Position numbers and translations under genes: made by a program
NCBI RefSeq assembly: GCF_913777625.1
Contig: NZ_CAJYTI010000008.1
Location: 1-64,000, forward strand
Source of the DNA: an uncultured Sphingomonas sp.
GTDB taxonomy: Bacteria; Pseudomonadota; Alphaproteobacteria; Sphingomonadales; Sphingomonadaceae
DNA: 64,000 nucleotides
Direction of reading: 5' to 3'
In this document: positions 1-9,303 of the stretch, piece by piece
Layout: every line of letters begins with the position of its first letter
Position numbering within the stretch: position 1 is the stretch's first letter
The notes under the pieces: generated by a model
What the model was told of the DNA's origin: nothing
The model's database searches: none
Seen by the model: the letters and a program-made list of their open reading frames with translations, nothing else

Positions 1-63
1 GATCGCCTCCAGCGCCACCTTCGCCTTAAAATCCGCGCTGTAGCGCTTCCTCGTCGTCTTCAT
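1..63 (-). CDS. IS3-family transposase OrfA, N-terminal fragment cut by window edge
   Basis: Read on the minus strand from the ATG at 63-61, the sequence encodes MKTTRKRYSADFKAK followed by VALEAI. This is the characteristic start of IS3-family OrfA (Tnp HTH_8) proteins, which bind the element's ends. Only 21 codons lie in the window; the rest runs off the left edge, so intactness cannot be judged. The start is followed upstream by a typical short IS leader. Confidence 0.85.
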   Translation of the reverse strand, partial: MKTTRKRYSADFKAKVALEAI

Positions 64-126
64 TCCCGTTCGTTCCTCACGTCGAGATTAGCTTAGCAAC
101 CTGTTCAGTTTTCCGGGACCACCTCA
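1..126 (-). mobile_element. End of an IS3-family insertion sequence (partial)
   Basis: The OrfA start lies about 60 bases inside a probable IS end. Read outward, the sequence finishes near 126 with CCGGGACCACCTCA, which has the terminal CA expected of IS3-type ends (5'-TG...CA-3'). The opposite inverted repeat is outside the window, so the exact boundary and any target duplication cannot be confirmed. Confidence 0.6.
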
Positions 127-178
127 ACACGAACAATCGCATCGCCAACCGTCAATCCCCAGAACAGGGGAGGGGCAG

Positions 179-637
179 ATGAAGGAGCGTGCCATGCGTC
201 CTATGCCAAGCCGGCCAAATGCCGATCTGTCGCCAATCACGCTGCGGATTGCTGATGCCTGCCGCATCACCGGCATCGGTCGGTCGAAGTTCTACGAGCT
301 GATCAAGGCTGGTGAGATCGAGGTGATCAAGGTGGGGGCGATCACCCTCGTGCCGATGACCAGCATCGACGCGCTGCTTCAGCGTGACCGTCCGGCTGCG
401 TGCGATCAGGCCCGCCCGCCCTTGGCCGAAGTGATGCACCCATTTTTGGCCAACGCTATTCTGACGGCGAGCCTTGCCTCGACCCCAGAGGCGGTTTGGC
501 GCGATCTTTCGTCGGCGGACGAGGGGAGGCGCAGGGAAGCTGAAGATGGCATTGTAGAGCGTATGATTTTTGCGCTCTATGATCGGGACGACGGGGCCGG
601 CGTGGATCGTTCATCCCACCTTACGCCCTCTCGTTGA
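179..637 (+). CDS. Excisionase/AlpA-like helix-turn-helix DNA-binding protein
   Basis: Residues about 20-65 (ITLRIADACRITGIGRSKFY followed by ELIKAGEIEVIKVG) form a MerR-like HTH_17 domain of the excisionase/AlpA type. Such proteins bind att or promoter DNA in integrative elements. The remaining C-terminal half has no recognised domain. ATG 179 follows a GGGGAGGGG tract. ATG 194 is equally plausible because AAGGAG lies 6 bases upstream of it. It sits just inside the IS end, at the left of an accessory region. Its exact target is unknown. Confidence 0.7.
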   Translation: MKERAMRPMPSRPNADLSPITLRIADACRITGIGRSKFYELIKAGEIEVIKVGAITLVPMTSIDALLQRDRPAACDQARPPLAEVMHPFLANAILTASLASTPEAVWRDLSSADEGRRREAEDGIVERMIFALYDRDDGAGVDRSSHLTPSR

Positions 638-948
638 CATAGCTTTGGCTCCGGCCTCTGCTATGGAACATTCCTAAAGCTGACCCGCGAGGTAAGACTG
701 AATTTGGGACATTTCCGACGTTCAGGTAAGGCAGCTTGAGCGTCGGCCGCCGCCAGAAGCCGACGTTGGAGAGCGGTGCATTCCTGTCTTCTTGAACGCG
801 AAGTCCCGTGGATTGAAGGAGGCAGATGATGGGAACATGACTGGGGATAGCGGTCATTCACGCATTCCCTCGGCTGTGTTACCGACCGTGTCCTTACTGA
901 TTCCGATTACCAGCTTATCAATCGGATCGAATGGTCGGGAAATGACAG

Positions 949-1740
949 ATGAACGTGTATGACGATTTTTTCGCGGGAATGACCTGGGAGGAATGGGAGT
1001 TTTTCGCCGCCGACGTACTGTTTAGCCTCGGCTTTGAAGTTTTGATAGGACCGGCGCGCGGTTCGGACGGCGGCAGGGATATGCTCGTCGCGCGCAATGG
1101 CCGCACTTACCTCGTCAGCTGCAAACACAAGCACGCGGCCGGCAAAGCAGTTGGAGTTAGCGACGAGCAATCGATTGGCGATCGGCTGCGTCGGCACCGG
1201 GCAGGCGGTTTTATCGGCTTTTACTCCACAGTCATCTCGACGTCGCTTCAAGACGTACTTAACTCGCCAGCCACGGAAGGGTTTGAGGTCAAGATCTTTG
1301 ACAAGAGTGCCATCTCCGATCTCCTTCCGCAGCTGGATAGTACCATACTTCAAAAATATGGTCTGCCGGGCTCATTCTCGCAGTGGTCTAACGTCACGCC
1401 CGAAACCTACGCTCCGCTGCCCTGCCAAAAATGTGGATTCGATATCCTTAATAGGGCCAAGGTTCATGATGCGATAGCGGCCTTGGAAGTGAATAGATCG
1501 GGAGAACTTGAGTATCAATATGGCTGTAAGCAATGCATTTCGGGAGGTAGTCTCCTCGGATCCATTGATGTCTATCATTCACTCCATCCCCACGCTTTCA
1601 ACGACTGGATCAAGCATGTTGAAATGGTCCAATCGGAACACACATTGTCATCCGAATTCTTCAAAACACGGATTCAATACGAGAGCGGTATCCAGCAAAG
1701 ATTGTTCCCGTCAAACTGGGGTAGGTGGTACGGACTTTAG
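949..1740 (+). CDS. Mrr-type (PD-(D/E)XK) restriction endonuclease-like protein with C-terminal zinc ribbon
   Basis: The 263-residue protein opens with an Mrr-catalytic-domain pattern: helix WEEWEFFAADVLFSLGF, then GSDGGRDML (Asp44) and YLVSCKH (Lys59). Mrr-family enzymes cleave modified DNA (type IV restriction) or act in related defence roles. The usual Q-x-K strand is S-C-K here, a deviation at the position before the catalytic lysine. Residues about 159-196 contain two CxxC pairs (Cys159/162 and Cys193/196), predicting a zinc ribbon that could bind DNA. It stands alone, without a methyltransferase or specificity partner. Confidence 0.75.
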   Translation: MNVYDDFFAGMTWEEWEFFAADVLFSLGFEVLIGPARGSDGGRDMLVARNGRTYLVSCKHKHAAGKAVGVSDEQSIGDRLRRHRAGGFIGFYSTVISTSLQDVLNSPATEGFEVKIFDKSAISDLLPQLDSTILQKYGLPGSFSQWSNVTPETYAPLPCQKCGFDILNRAKVHDAIAALEVNRSGELEYQYGCKQCISGGSLLGSIDVYHSLHPHAFNDWIKHVEMVQSEHTLSSEFFKTRIQYESGIQQRLFPSNWGRWYGL

Positions 1741-1882
1741 AGGGCAAGCCATAATGCTCCAATATGAGCGGTCCGTTCTTTCATTAGAATTTAATGCGGA
1801 AGGTCATGAATTATAGTGAGATATAATGAATATTGTTATCAACAAATACGAATTTAAAATTCAATTAAGTTAGATTGTTATT

Positions 1883-2464
1883 ATGGATTTGCCAGTAAAA
1901 GAGTATATCGATCTCCTCGAAGAAATCGGGATTACGGCTGAAACAGTGGATATAAATTCCCGCCGCGGTGGAAACACTGTTGGGTATGGATCAAGCTGGA
2001 AGGTCTATTATCGACTCGCCGCCGATCCGTTGATCGGCGTCCTGCTGGCACATGTAACCAAAAGTGATACGATAGTTCAGCAGCGGGAAAAATTGGACAA
2101 GGAAGCGATGAACTTTGGCGTGCTCGGCTGCCATGGATATGACGTGCCGAGCGTATTTGGCCCCAGCATAGAAGTTATCGATTATCTCGCGGATGAGACT
2201 AAGGCAGCTGCGCTGCTCGTCACGCATATTGAGGGAATGGGTCCCTACAAAGCGACGACGCAGTTCTCGTCAATTGGTAGGATTATTGCGGCCAAGAGCC
2301 CCGCCTTGCGGAACAAGCTTTGTGCAGCATGGGATCAGTTGACTAGGGCCGCAGCCGAAAAGGCACCGAGAGACCTGCAGGTTATCTTGGCAGATGATGG
2401 CCGAATCGTCACGATTGACCCGGAACAAATGGGCCCGGGAATCTCACTGAAGCCGATCTGTTGA
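1883..2464 (+). CDS. Unclassified 193-residue protein with weak kinase-like C-terminal motif
   Basis: No family is recognised with confidence. The C-terminal segment DLQVILADDGRIVTIDPE resembles the catalytic-loop/DFG-like stretch of small kinase-fold or pseudokinase proteins (D-L-Q, about 10 residues, V-x-D-P). The glycine-rich N-terminal segment RRGGNTVGYGSSWKVYYRL could be a nucleotide-binding loop followed by a lysine strand. This is an inference from pattern only. The 140 bases upstream are strikingly AT-rich compared with the flanks, suggesting a promoter and foreign origin. No clear Shine-Dalgarno sequence precedes ATG 1883. Confidence 0.5.
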   Translation: MDLPVKEYIDLLEEIGITAETVDINSRRGGNTVGYGSSWKVYYRLAADPLIGVLLAHVTKSDTIVQQREKLDKEAMNFGVLGCHGYDVPSVFGPSIEVIDYLADETKAAALLVTHIEGMGPYKATTQFSSIGRIIAAKSPALRNKLCAAWDQLTRAAAEKAPRDLQVILADDGRIVTIDPEQMGPGISLKPIC

Positions 2465-2724
2465 ACCGAACCCCTAAACGCTGCGTTTAACTACTGGTGC
2501 AGATTTCTGGGGCAATAGCAGCTTCTGCCGCAAGCGGACATTCATTCGCCACTAGACAATGTCGTGAGTTGGTCGACTGCTGCCGGAGGCCGAACGCTGC
2601 GTCGTGGGACGAAGCCGTCATTCCGATACGGTCCGCTATACGACAGCTATCGCCAAATTCGGTCGGCAGTTGATCTTAAATCCGCCCGCCCGGTCCAGTT
2701 CCTCTTGGATGACGACGCAATGCC
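2465..2724. other. Non-coding spacer containing a dispersed repeat copy
   Basis: No convincing gene is seen. The spacer contains TGGTCGACTGCTGCCG at 2570-2585 and GACGAAGCCGTCAT at 2608-2621. Both recur, the second with one mismatch, in the 8657-9303 spacer. Confidence 0.6.
2570..2621. repeat. Dispersed intergenic repeat, copy 1
   Basis: TGGTCGACTGCTGCCG (2570-2585) is identical to 9016-9031. GACGAAGCCGTCAT (2608-2621) matches 9043-9056 at 13 of 14 positions. The spacer between the two blocks is 22 bases here and 11 in the other copy. A nearby GACAATGTC also recurs upstream of both copies. Confidence 0.55.
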
Positions 2725-3834
2725 ATGATCAAGGTGACCGTGACTGAACCAGACAGGCCGGAGCGACGCCGCAGGACGCTCGCCCCTCTCACCATCCCGC
2801 AGATCGCCGACGGTGGCCTGCAGGAAAGCCAATCCCTCGACTTCAAGCGCGAGGTGAACATCGACAAGGTCGAGGGAAAGATCCGTCTGCTCGACGATGT
2901 CGTGGCCTTCCTCAACCGAGGGCCCGCACGCATCGTGGTGGGCGTAGAGGAGAAGGGTGGCCGGTTCGACAGCTTCCGTCCAATTCCCGGTGACGCCGAT
3001 AAAACAGCGCTGCGGATCCAAACGCTCATCCAGGACAGCATAGCGCCAGTTCCAGTGGACGTTCAGGTTGTGCCGCTGCACCTTGAGGCCGGCTTTATCC
3101 TCGATATCCAGATTCCGCAGCATTCCGGCGCGCCATTCATGAACCGTCTCTCCGGAGGCTATCTGATCCGATCGGGCGCTCGGAACCTTCCGATCGACCC
3201 GGGGATGCTGCGAAGCCGGTTCGTGGAGGAGTCGGCGTGGATGGCACGGCTCGAGGATCTCACAGCCAGCGAAGACGTCAGAGTGCAGGCCGCTGGATGC
3301 CTGGCGATGCGGCAGGCGCTCAGGATCGGCATCCTCCCGCAGGAACACTTCGACCATCATCGTCGCGCTTTCGAACAGAGCGATCAGATCCGATATCCGG
3401 GTCCGGTGTTCCACCCGCATTCCGATCCCTGGTTCAAGGCCGTGGAAGACGGACACGAGATCATCGCCATCGACCTGAAGCCTCAGGGGGTCGAGCGCCT
3501 GTTCGTCCGGGACGACTGGTTCGTGCACGCCCATGCCGCCTTCGCCATTCGACAGCTGAGCGGCGAAGGGCGCCTGGGAATGCACGAGTTCAACGAGGAC
3601 GTGAAACGCTATCTGGGCGAGCTTGCGGCCTTCTTCGTCAAGCAGGAAGTCGAAGGTCCGTTCGCGATCACCTTGGCACTTCAATCACTGGGCGAGAGCG
3701 AGCATTTCGGTGCCTGGTTCCCTCGGACGAATGTCGTTCGAACCCTGCGCCCCCGGATCGTCGGGTCGCTCGATGAGCCGACGTTCATCGACGATTTCCT
3801 CCGGAAGGTTCGGCAATCCTCTATCTTCGGTTAG
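2725..3834 (+). CDS. AlbA_2 (Schlafen-type) domain protein
   Basis: Residues about 25-160 match the AlbA_2 fold: ESQSLDFKREVN, then VVAFLNRGPARIVVGVEEKG, then a later IPQHSGAPFM and GGYLIRSGARN. AlbA_2 domains occur in putative transcriptional regulators and in Schlafen-like nucleic-acid enzymes, often in defence islands. The C-terminal 200 residues are unassigned. The gene converges on, and its last 14 bases overlap, the end of the 1,248-residue minus-strand protein, so the two could be evolutionarily linked or could silence each other by antisense. ATG 2725 is chosen because the domain begins soon after; its ribosome-binding site is weak. Confidence 0.7.
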   Translation: MIKVTVTEPDRPERRRRTLAPLTIPQIADGGLQESQSLDFKREVNIDKVEGKIRLLDDVVAFLNRGPARIVVGVEEKGGRFDSFRPIPGDADKTALRIQTLIQDSIAPVPVDVQVVPLHLEAGFILDIQIPQHSGAPFMNRLSGGYLIRSGARNLPIDPGMLRSRFVEESAWMARLEDLTASEDVRVQAAGCLAMRQALRIGILPQEHFDHHRRAFEQSDQIRYPGPVFHPHSDPWFKAVEDGHEIIAIDLKPQGVERLFVRDDWFVHAHAAFAIRQLSGEGRLGMHEFNEDVKRYLGELAAFFVKQEVEGPFAITLALQSLGESEHFGAWFPRTNVVRTLRPRIVGSLDEPTFIDDFLRKVRQSSIFG

Positions 3835-6800
3835 GCGAGAGATCAGCCGCGATGCTGCGGAAGTCGACGATATGATCCACCAAGGCCTGGGCCCGCTTGG
3901 AGAACTGCATGGGCACCAGATGATCCGTGACCAGGGCAGAATCCAGCTGGAGGCGATCGACCGGGATGCCGGTCAGCCTGGCCAACCCAGCCGGTTGGGC
4001 CTTCAGGAATGTGATCCGGTCGAGATGCTTCTGGATGGGCGTGCGCTTGCCACCCGGTGGAGCAAGGGTCGCATACTCCTGCAGCCTCTCCCCGATCTCC
4101 CCGATCGAGCGGGCACGCTGAAGGCGCTTGCATTCGATGGCCAGGACACGCCCGGATTCCTCGTGCCAGGCAAGGACATCGACATCTCCCAACTTCTGCT
4201 TGCCGCCGAGTTCCGTCAGCTTCACATCCGGGCGGGCCTTCCATCCGATTTCGACCATCCGATCGGCCACCCGACGGTTGAACGCATGCCCTTCACGGTT
4301 GACGGCGGTGCCGATCCAGCTGCGCATCTCCTTCGTTGAATACAGCTCGACCGGCAGCAGTCCCTTCCCGGTTTCAAGAAGCCGCTGGACGAAATGGTCC
4401 AGAAGGGTCGGATAGACCAGAATGACAGGATCTTCTCCGCCGCCGACCTGGAGGAACGGGCGCTGAAGGATTGAAAGCCTTCGATTGAAGCGCCATGGAT
4501 ACCAGTCGCGCTTCTTGGCGCCGGCCGGATCATCCTCGTCCCACGCGGCCCGCGGACGAAGCGACAACGCATCGTAGCAGCGGTCTGCGTCGATCGCGGG
4601 CTCGTCATCCGCGGGGCCCGCGATCCGCCCGACCAGTTCGCTCCGGGTGAGACGAAGCATGTTGCTGCCAGCCGCGGCGGCCTCATTGGCCAATCCGCTC
4701 GCAAGCCGGACCAGCCCCGGAAGGCTGATGGCGTATTCGGCTTCGATCGCCGCCTTCCACTGCATGTCGATCTTCAAGGCGGATTCTGCCGGGACTGAGC
4801 TGAAATTGCTCTCGTAATCCTTCGCGGAGCCACGAAAATCGCGCTCCCCCTGGGCCTCGTAATAGGGGCGCTGCTGAGTCCGCTGGAACGAGCCGTCGAA
4901 GGTCAACGCACCACTAGGGGTGACCACGGGCATACTCGCGACCAGATCCCAGCGGATCGCGTCGCTCTGGTTGGCACACTCGATGATGACCGCGACATCG
5001 GCGAGCATTTGATCGAAGTCGGCCTGGGTGACATCCATGCCGCCCGCCTCCGGACATGTGCATATCGCCATCTCCGCGATCACGCGGCTGGCGAGCGATG
5101 CCACGCCGCGCTTGGACTCCATGTGGTTGAACGCCGATACGATGTCCGACTGGTCGCGATACAGCGCCAGAAGCGCCGACGCGGTCTGCGCCCATTGCTG
5201 CCGATCCCATGCGACACGATCGTGATTGTCCAGCGTGAAGGTGGCCAGCCTCTCCCGATCCAACGTTATCATTAGCGCACGGACGCGGGCCCAAAGCGCC
5301 TCGACTGCGGCGTTCAGAATGGTGGATGCGTCGTCTTTAGACAGCGTGCCGCTACCACCGGTCCATCCCGAAACGCCGGCCAGACCAAGGCGGCTCCATG
5401 AAATATCCTCCTGCTGGAGCAGGCGAGGCCGTCCGAGACCCGCGGCGGCATAAACCAACGCGCTTGGTGTGCGAGGCGGCAGCATGTGGAAGAATCGCGC
5501 CTGCGTCGACCCGGCAATATCGATGGACAGGGCCTCGACCCCATCATGGTCGATGTCCGTGCCTGACAGAGCGAAGGCTCCGCGGATGATCGCCCCAATA
5601 ATCAGGCGCTCACCTATGTTCTCGGCCCGACCAAAACTTCGGAGATGGTCCGCTCCGCAGGCGATCACGATAGCGCCGTCATCGAGATCCACCTTGGGCG
5701 GACCGAACGCTGCGTCCGGTGGAGGTGGCGCGCCGCCGATCTCGTCCGCACCAGGGACGGAGATACGGATGCTGATCTTGCCGGACGGGAGCCCGGTCAG
5801 CAAAGCATCCAAGCGGGGGGCGGCCCGCACCAGCCAGTTCTGCGCCGCGTCCCAGACCTGATACTCCACCGACTTCCCGGTCGGCGTCACGGCTGTAGCG
5901 ACCAGTTCTACCCACCATGGACGTGACGCCGTCTCCACACAGGATAGCAGGCGTCCGCCGACGGCTTCTGCGACGTTCGAATAGAGTGGAAGCCTTTCAA
6001 CCTCGCCGAAGAAGACGTCGAGCCCAGTGCGCTGGACCTCGACCCAGTGGCCCGCGCCGGGTCCTCGCGTGACATGGGCGTCGATGAGGGATCGAAGACG
6101 CTGGCGGACGTTGGCGATGAAGTTCGTCGCGATCTCGAAGGGGCCGGGCGCGACTTCGTCCGGCACGATTGCCATCGAATGCGCCTGCATGAACCCGTAT
6201 AGGTTGACGAGGCCATTGACGTTATGGATCCCATAGCCCCGGGAGGCTAGGCGACTGTCCTGGTCGAGGATCTTCCACAGACGAAGGGCGTCGAAGTCAT
6301 GCTCGCACCACATGCGTGCAAGGTCGGACTGCTCGATGCCCGTGAAATGCCAGCCATCTATCGATTCCGGCAGCATAGTCGCGAAGCCCCGGCCGATGCC
6401 CGCGTGAACGACAACCGTCATCCCTCGGCGATAGCCCGCCTTGCCGGCCAATTCCCTCGATGTCGCGATGAGGGCCGCAGTCAGTTCAGAGGGAAGACGC
6501 TGAAGGGAGCGAAGCCCTTGGTCCAACGCGTCGGATAGGTCTTCGTGGACATGTACCACGTGGATCACGCCGCCATCGTCGAATTCAGCCACGAAGTCGC
6601 GGCAGCGCTCGATCAGGGGCTGCGGTGACCGGATGCCCTTGATCCGAAGGCCCGCCAGCCCCGGGCCCGCCAGTTCAGCCAGATGGAGGTTCGCGACGAG
6701 ATCCTCCACCTCGGGCAGATCTCCCGCTTCGCGCGCGCACTCGATGATGTACCTGCGGATGGCGGCACCTATGGCGGTCGGAAGCGCCACGACGATGGCC

Positions 6801-7567
6801 TTGCCATTCCATATGAGCGGCCGCCTCTCGAACGTCGTATTGCCGAGGGTCTCGCCTTCGATCTGAGCCCGATGCTCCTCCAGAAGCACAAACGGGCGGA
6901 GCAACGGTGCGCGTATGGCGAGGCCACGCAGGTCGCTGACCGAGAAGGTCACCCGAGCTTTCGCCTCCTCCAAGTCTTTGCTGACGATCCGCAGTTTCTG
7001 CTTCGGCCGTCCCGCTGACAGAGCATATCTTTCCAGGCCGCTCCGCTCGGCAAGAACGTCACTCAGCTTGAGCAGCGCAAGGCAGGAGACCAGAGCGTCC
7101 GCTGCCCATTCGCGGTCGCCGAAGCGTAGCACTGCCTGCAGCAGCGCCCTCACACCAGTATCATTGTCTCCCCACAGTCCGTCGAAAAGGCGCCGATTGC
7201 CCTCGGGAGAGGGCACGTTCGACACGAAGACGTCCTCGACCGGATCCTCAAGCTGTCCGATGTCGTCACGCAGCAGAACGTCGTTCAGCCACTCGCGCAG
7301 ATGCGCTGCGGATGGCGCGCGTGCGCCATCCGCATGCACGGCAGCGAGCGTGGCGAGAATCTCGAGCCTGAAGGTCGCCGGCTGGTTTTCGGATTCCGTG
7401 AGAAGTCCGCCTACAGCAGTCGCCAGCTCATGAAATGAGCAATGGCTCAGGCGACGTGTAAGCCCCGAAAGCCGACCTGATGTGCCGGAGAGTCTCAGCG
7501 TGGCGTCCGATGCGGCCAACGCACCGAAGCTCCTCCACGCATTCCATTTCATATCTTCACGAGCCAT
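3821..7567 (-). CDS. Very large unclassified protein with C-terminal PD-(D/E)XK nuclease signature
   Basis: This is an intact 1,248-residue soluble protein with no recognised family over most of its length. Near the C-terminus, a helix with NREGHAFNRRVADRM is followed by GDVDVLAWHEESGRVLAIEC and then Lys1147 (Asp1128/Asp1130, Glu1145, Lys1147). This is a textbook PD-(D/E)XK nuclease core, as in restriction and NERD-like nucleases. No helicase motifs or membrane segments are visible. ATG 7567 is the first start in a long open frame. The convergent 14-base overlap with the AlbA_2 gene and the surrounding island make a defence role plausible but unproven. Confidence 0.65.
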   Translation of the reverse strand: MAREDMKWNAWRSFGALAASDATLRLSGTSGRLSGLTRRLSHCSFHELATAVGGLLTESENQPATFRLEILATLAAVHADGARAPSAAHLREWLNDVLLRDDIGQLEDPVEDVFVSNVPSPEGNRRLFDGLWGDNDTGVRALLQAVLRFGDREWAADALVSCLALLKLSDVLAERSGLERYALSAGRPKQKLRIVSKDLEEAKARVTFSVSDLRGLAIRAPLLRPFVLLEEHRAQIEGETLGNTTFERRPLIWNGKAIVVALPTAIGAAIRRYIIECAREAGDLPEVEDLVANLHLAELAGPGLAGLRIKGIRSPQPLIERCRDFVAEFDDGGVIHVVHVHEDLSDALDQGLRSLQRLPSELTAALIATSRELAGKAGYRRGMTVVVHAGIGRGFATMLPESIDGWHFTGIEQSDLARMWCEHDFDALRLWKILDQDSRLASRGYGIHNVNGLVNLYGFMQAHSMAIVPDEVAPGPFEIATNFIANVRQRLRSLIDAHVTRGPGAGHWVEVQRTGLDVFFGEVERLPLYSNVAEAVGGRLLSCVETASRPWWVELVATAVTPTGKSVEYQVWDAAQNWLVRAAPRLDALLTGLPSGKISIRISVPGADEIGGAPPPPDAAFGPPKVDLDDGAIVIACGADHLRSFGRAENIGERLIIGAIIRGAFALSGTDIDHDGVEALSIDIAGSTQARFFHMLPPRTPSALVYAAAGLGRPRLLQQEDISWSRLGLAGVSGWTGGSGTLSKDDASTILNAAVEALWARVRALMITLDRERLATFTLDNHDRVAWDRQQWAQTASALLALYRDQSDIVSAFNHMESKRGVASLASRVIAEMAICTCPEAGGMDVTQADFDQMLADVAVIIECANQSDAIRWDLVASMPVVTPSGALTFDGSFQRTQQRPYYEAQGERDFRGSAKDYESNFSSVPAESALKIDMQWKAAIEAEYAISLPGLVRLASGLANEAAAAGSNMLRLTRSELVGRIAGPADDEPAIDADRCYDALSLRPRAAWDEDDPAGAKKRDWYPWRFNRRLSILQRPFLQVGGGEDPVILVYPTLLDHFVQRLLETGKGLLPVELYSTKEMRSWIGTAVNREGHAFNRRVADRMVEIGWKARPDVKLTELGGKQKLGDVDVLAWHEESGRVLAIECKRLQRARSIGEIGERLQEYATLAPPGGKRTPIQKHLDRITFLKAQPAGLARLTGIPVDRLQLDSALVTDHLVPMQFSKRAQALVDHIVDFRSIAADLSPNRR

Positions 7568-7789
7568 GTCTCCGGCATAGCAGATGCTGTCGTCGCGTAA
7601 GTCATATGAAAGGGGGTGTTCGTCTTTCTACCCGACGCATATATTGACCGCTAGGCTCTCTACAGGAGCCTGCCGCCCGCCAGCAGCGAAGCCGTCATCG
7701 GCACTGTTCTGATGAAACGACGATCCTCTTCGGATCCGTTGCTAGGTGGTGGGCGGGCGACGCTTGGCAGTATGGATCGGGAGAATGAC

Positions 7790-8656
7790 ATGTCCGATAT
7801 CAAAGAACTGCGCCCAAAAACCATTGCGGGCATCAAGCGGCTAGCCAAGCGGCTGCAATTCAACTCGACGCTGACCAGAAGCGCTGCGCTCGATGCTGCG
7901 TCCGTGCAGGCAGGCTTCCAGAATTTCGCGCATGCCAACCACGCGATCGATCAGGCGAAGGCTCCGTCCGTGACAGTCCAGAGCCAACCTATGAGCCAGC
8001 GCGAAGCATACCGTGCGCGCAGCCGTGCCGAATGGGTGGAGAGGATCAACGGCGTGCCGGGTGCCTCCGGCTCCGCCTCCCTATCTTGGGACACTCTTCC
8101 AAACATGGCGCGCGTGCTGGACGCATTCATGGGATCCGGGCAAAATCATTGCCATTTCCCAGCGGGTGGCGGCTACGACCTCACCGGTGTGCGCCTCTCG
8201 CGGTCTGAGCCCGGCTGTCTCGAATTCCGCGTCACCAATAGTCTTGTCTACATTGGGCGGCCCGTTCGTCTCCGACTGGAGCGCATCGAGGCTGAGCCGG
8301 CGGAATCCTACCTCTACATCGAGCAGATGGAACTGGCGGAGTCTGGGGTGTATCTCACGGATGAAGACGATGACACGCCGAGACGTATCCGCGACCACGA
8401 GGAACTCGTCGATCTTGGCGGTGGGGAGTATGCGGAGCGCGGCGCGTGGGACCGCGGCTTCACAAATGACCCCGAGGGTCCCCTGCCGGATTCCGCACGA
8501 CTGGTGAACCGGATACTCCGCGGCGATCTCATGCTGGTCGGCAAGGCCAGCGTCTGGAACGGCAGCGGGCAGACCTACAATGGCCTGCATAACAAGCTGG
8601 GCTCGTCAGGTGTGAGGCAGCTGATCGAGACCGGGCTGGCGCGTCGGGCCGCATAG
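7790..8656 (+). CDS. DUF5623-like hypothetical protein
   Basis: Residues about 10-50 (KTIAGIKRLAKRLQFNSTLT then ALDAASVQAGFQNFAHA) look like the N-terminal motif of plasmid- and island-borne DUF5623-type proteins; this family assignment is from memory and tentative. The rest is unassigned and contains an acidic stretch (DEDDD). ATG 7790 is preferred over the upstream in-frame ATGs at 7712 and 7772 because GGGAG lies 6 bases before it and the conserved segment starts directly after it. The protein from this start is 288 residues. No function is known. Confidence 0.55.
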   Translation: MSDIKELRPKTIAGIKRLAKRLQFNSTLTRSAALDAASVQAGFQNFAHANHAIDQAKAPSVTVQSQPMSQREAYRARSRAEWVERINGVPGASGSASLSWDTLPNMARVLDAFMGSGQNHCHFPAGGGYDLTGVRLSRSEPGCLEFRVTNSLVYIGRPVRLRLERIEAEPAESYLYIEQMELAESGVYLTDEDDDTPRRIRDHEELVDLGGGEYAERGAWDRGFTNDPEGPLPDSARLVNRILRGDLMLVGKASVWNGSGQTYNGLHNKLGSSGVRQLIETGLARRAA

Positions 8657-9303
8657 CGACCGAACTCCGGCCCGTTCGGGTGGTGGAAAGCCCCTCGTCA
8701 GACGAAAAGGGCCGCGCGGGATAGGCGAAAACGGGAACGGCGCCGGCCGGTGCGGATGCGTCGTCCTGGTCAACGTGTGCAGTGAATGCGGGGATTGCGA
8801 TTACGGAGACGACGCCGAAGCGACCAGGGTTCGCGCATGGTGCAGCACCCGCTATCCGTCTTAGTAGCGGCTTCCCGAATGGCTGTTTCGAGAAGCCATC
8901 GCGACGCGCCGAACGACAATGTCTGAGCGCCTGCCGACCGGCGGCTTCATGATGCTTGATCGGCAGCTCCTTGCAGACCCGGACGTTCGCGCCATCAGAC
9001 GTGAACGGCAATATCTGGTCGACTGCTGCCGACGGTTTGTAGGACGAAGCAGTCATAGCGGGGGCAGCTTCTAAAGGGCGACTTTCAGCCGAACAACGGA
9101 CGTCGGAAAAATAGGAGCAGCGGCAGTGGGCCGGAAAGGCGGGCCACTTGCAGTCCTGCTTTCCTTGAAGAACTAGTCCAGACTAAGCAGACGTGGCTCA
9201 GCAGATGGCTCCACCACGCTATATCAATTTGATACAATGGTCATGAGACGCCGCCTGATGCTACACGGAAGCGACGGGATTTTCGCCGACCCACTTTGGT
9301 CCC
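8657..9303. other. Non-coding 650-base spacer with repeat copy
   Basis: No gene with convincing composition or start is seen on either strand. It holds the second copy of the dispersed repeat (9016-9056). An AT-rich patch lies near 9220-9245. Confidence 0.5.
9016..9056. repeat. Dispersed intergenic repeat, copy 2
   Basis: TGGTCGACTGCTGCCG at 9016-9031 is identical to 2570-2585. GACGAAGCAGTCAT at 9043-9056 differs by one base from 2608-2621. This copy lacks the 11 extra spacer bases of copy 1. Confidence 0.55.
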
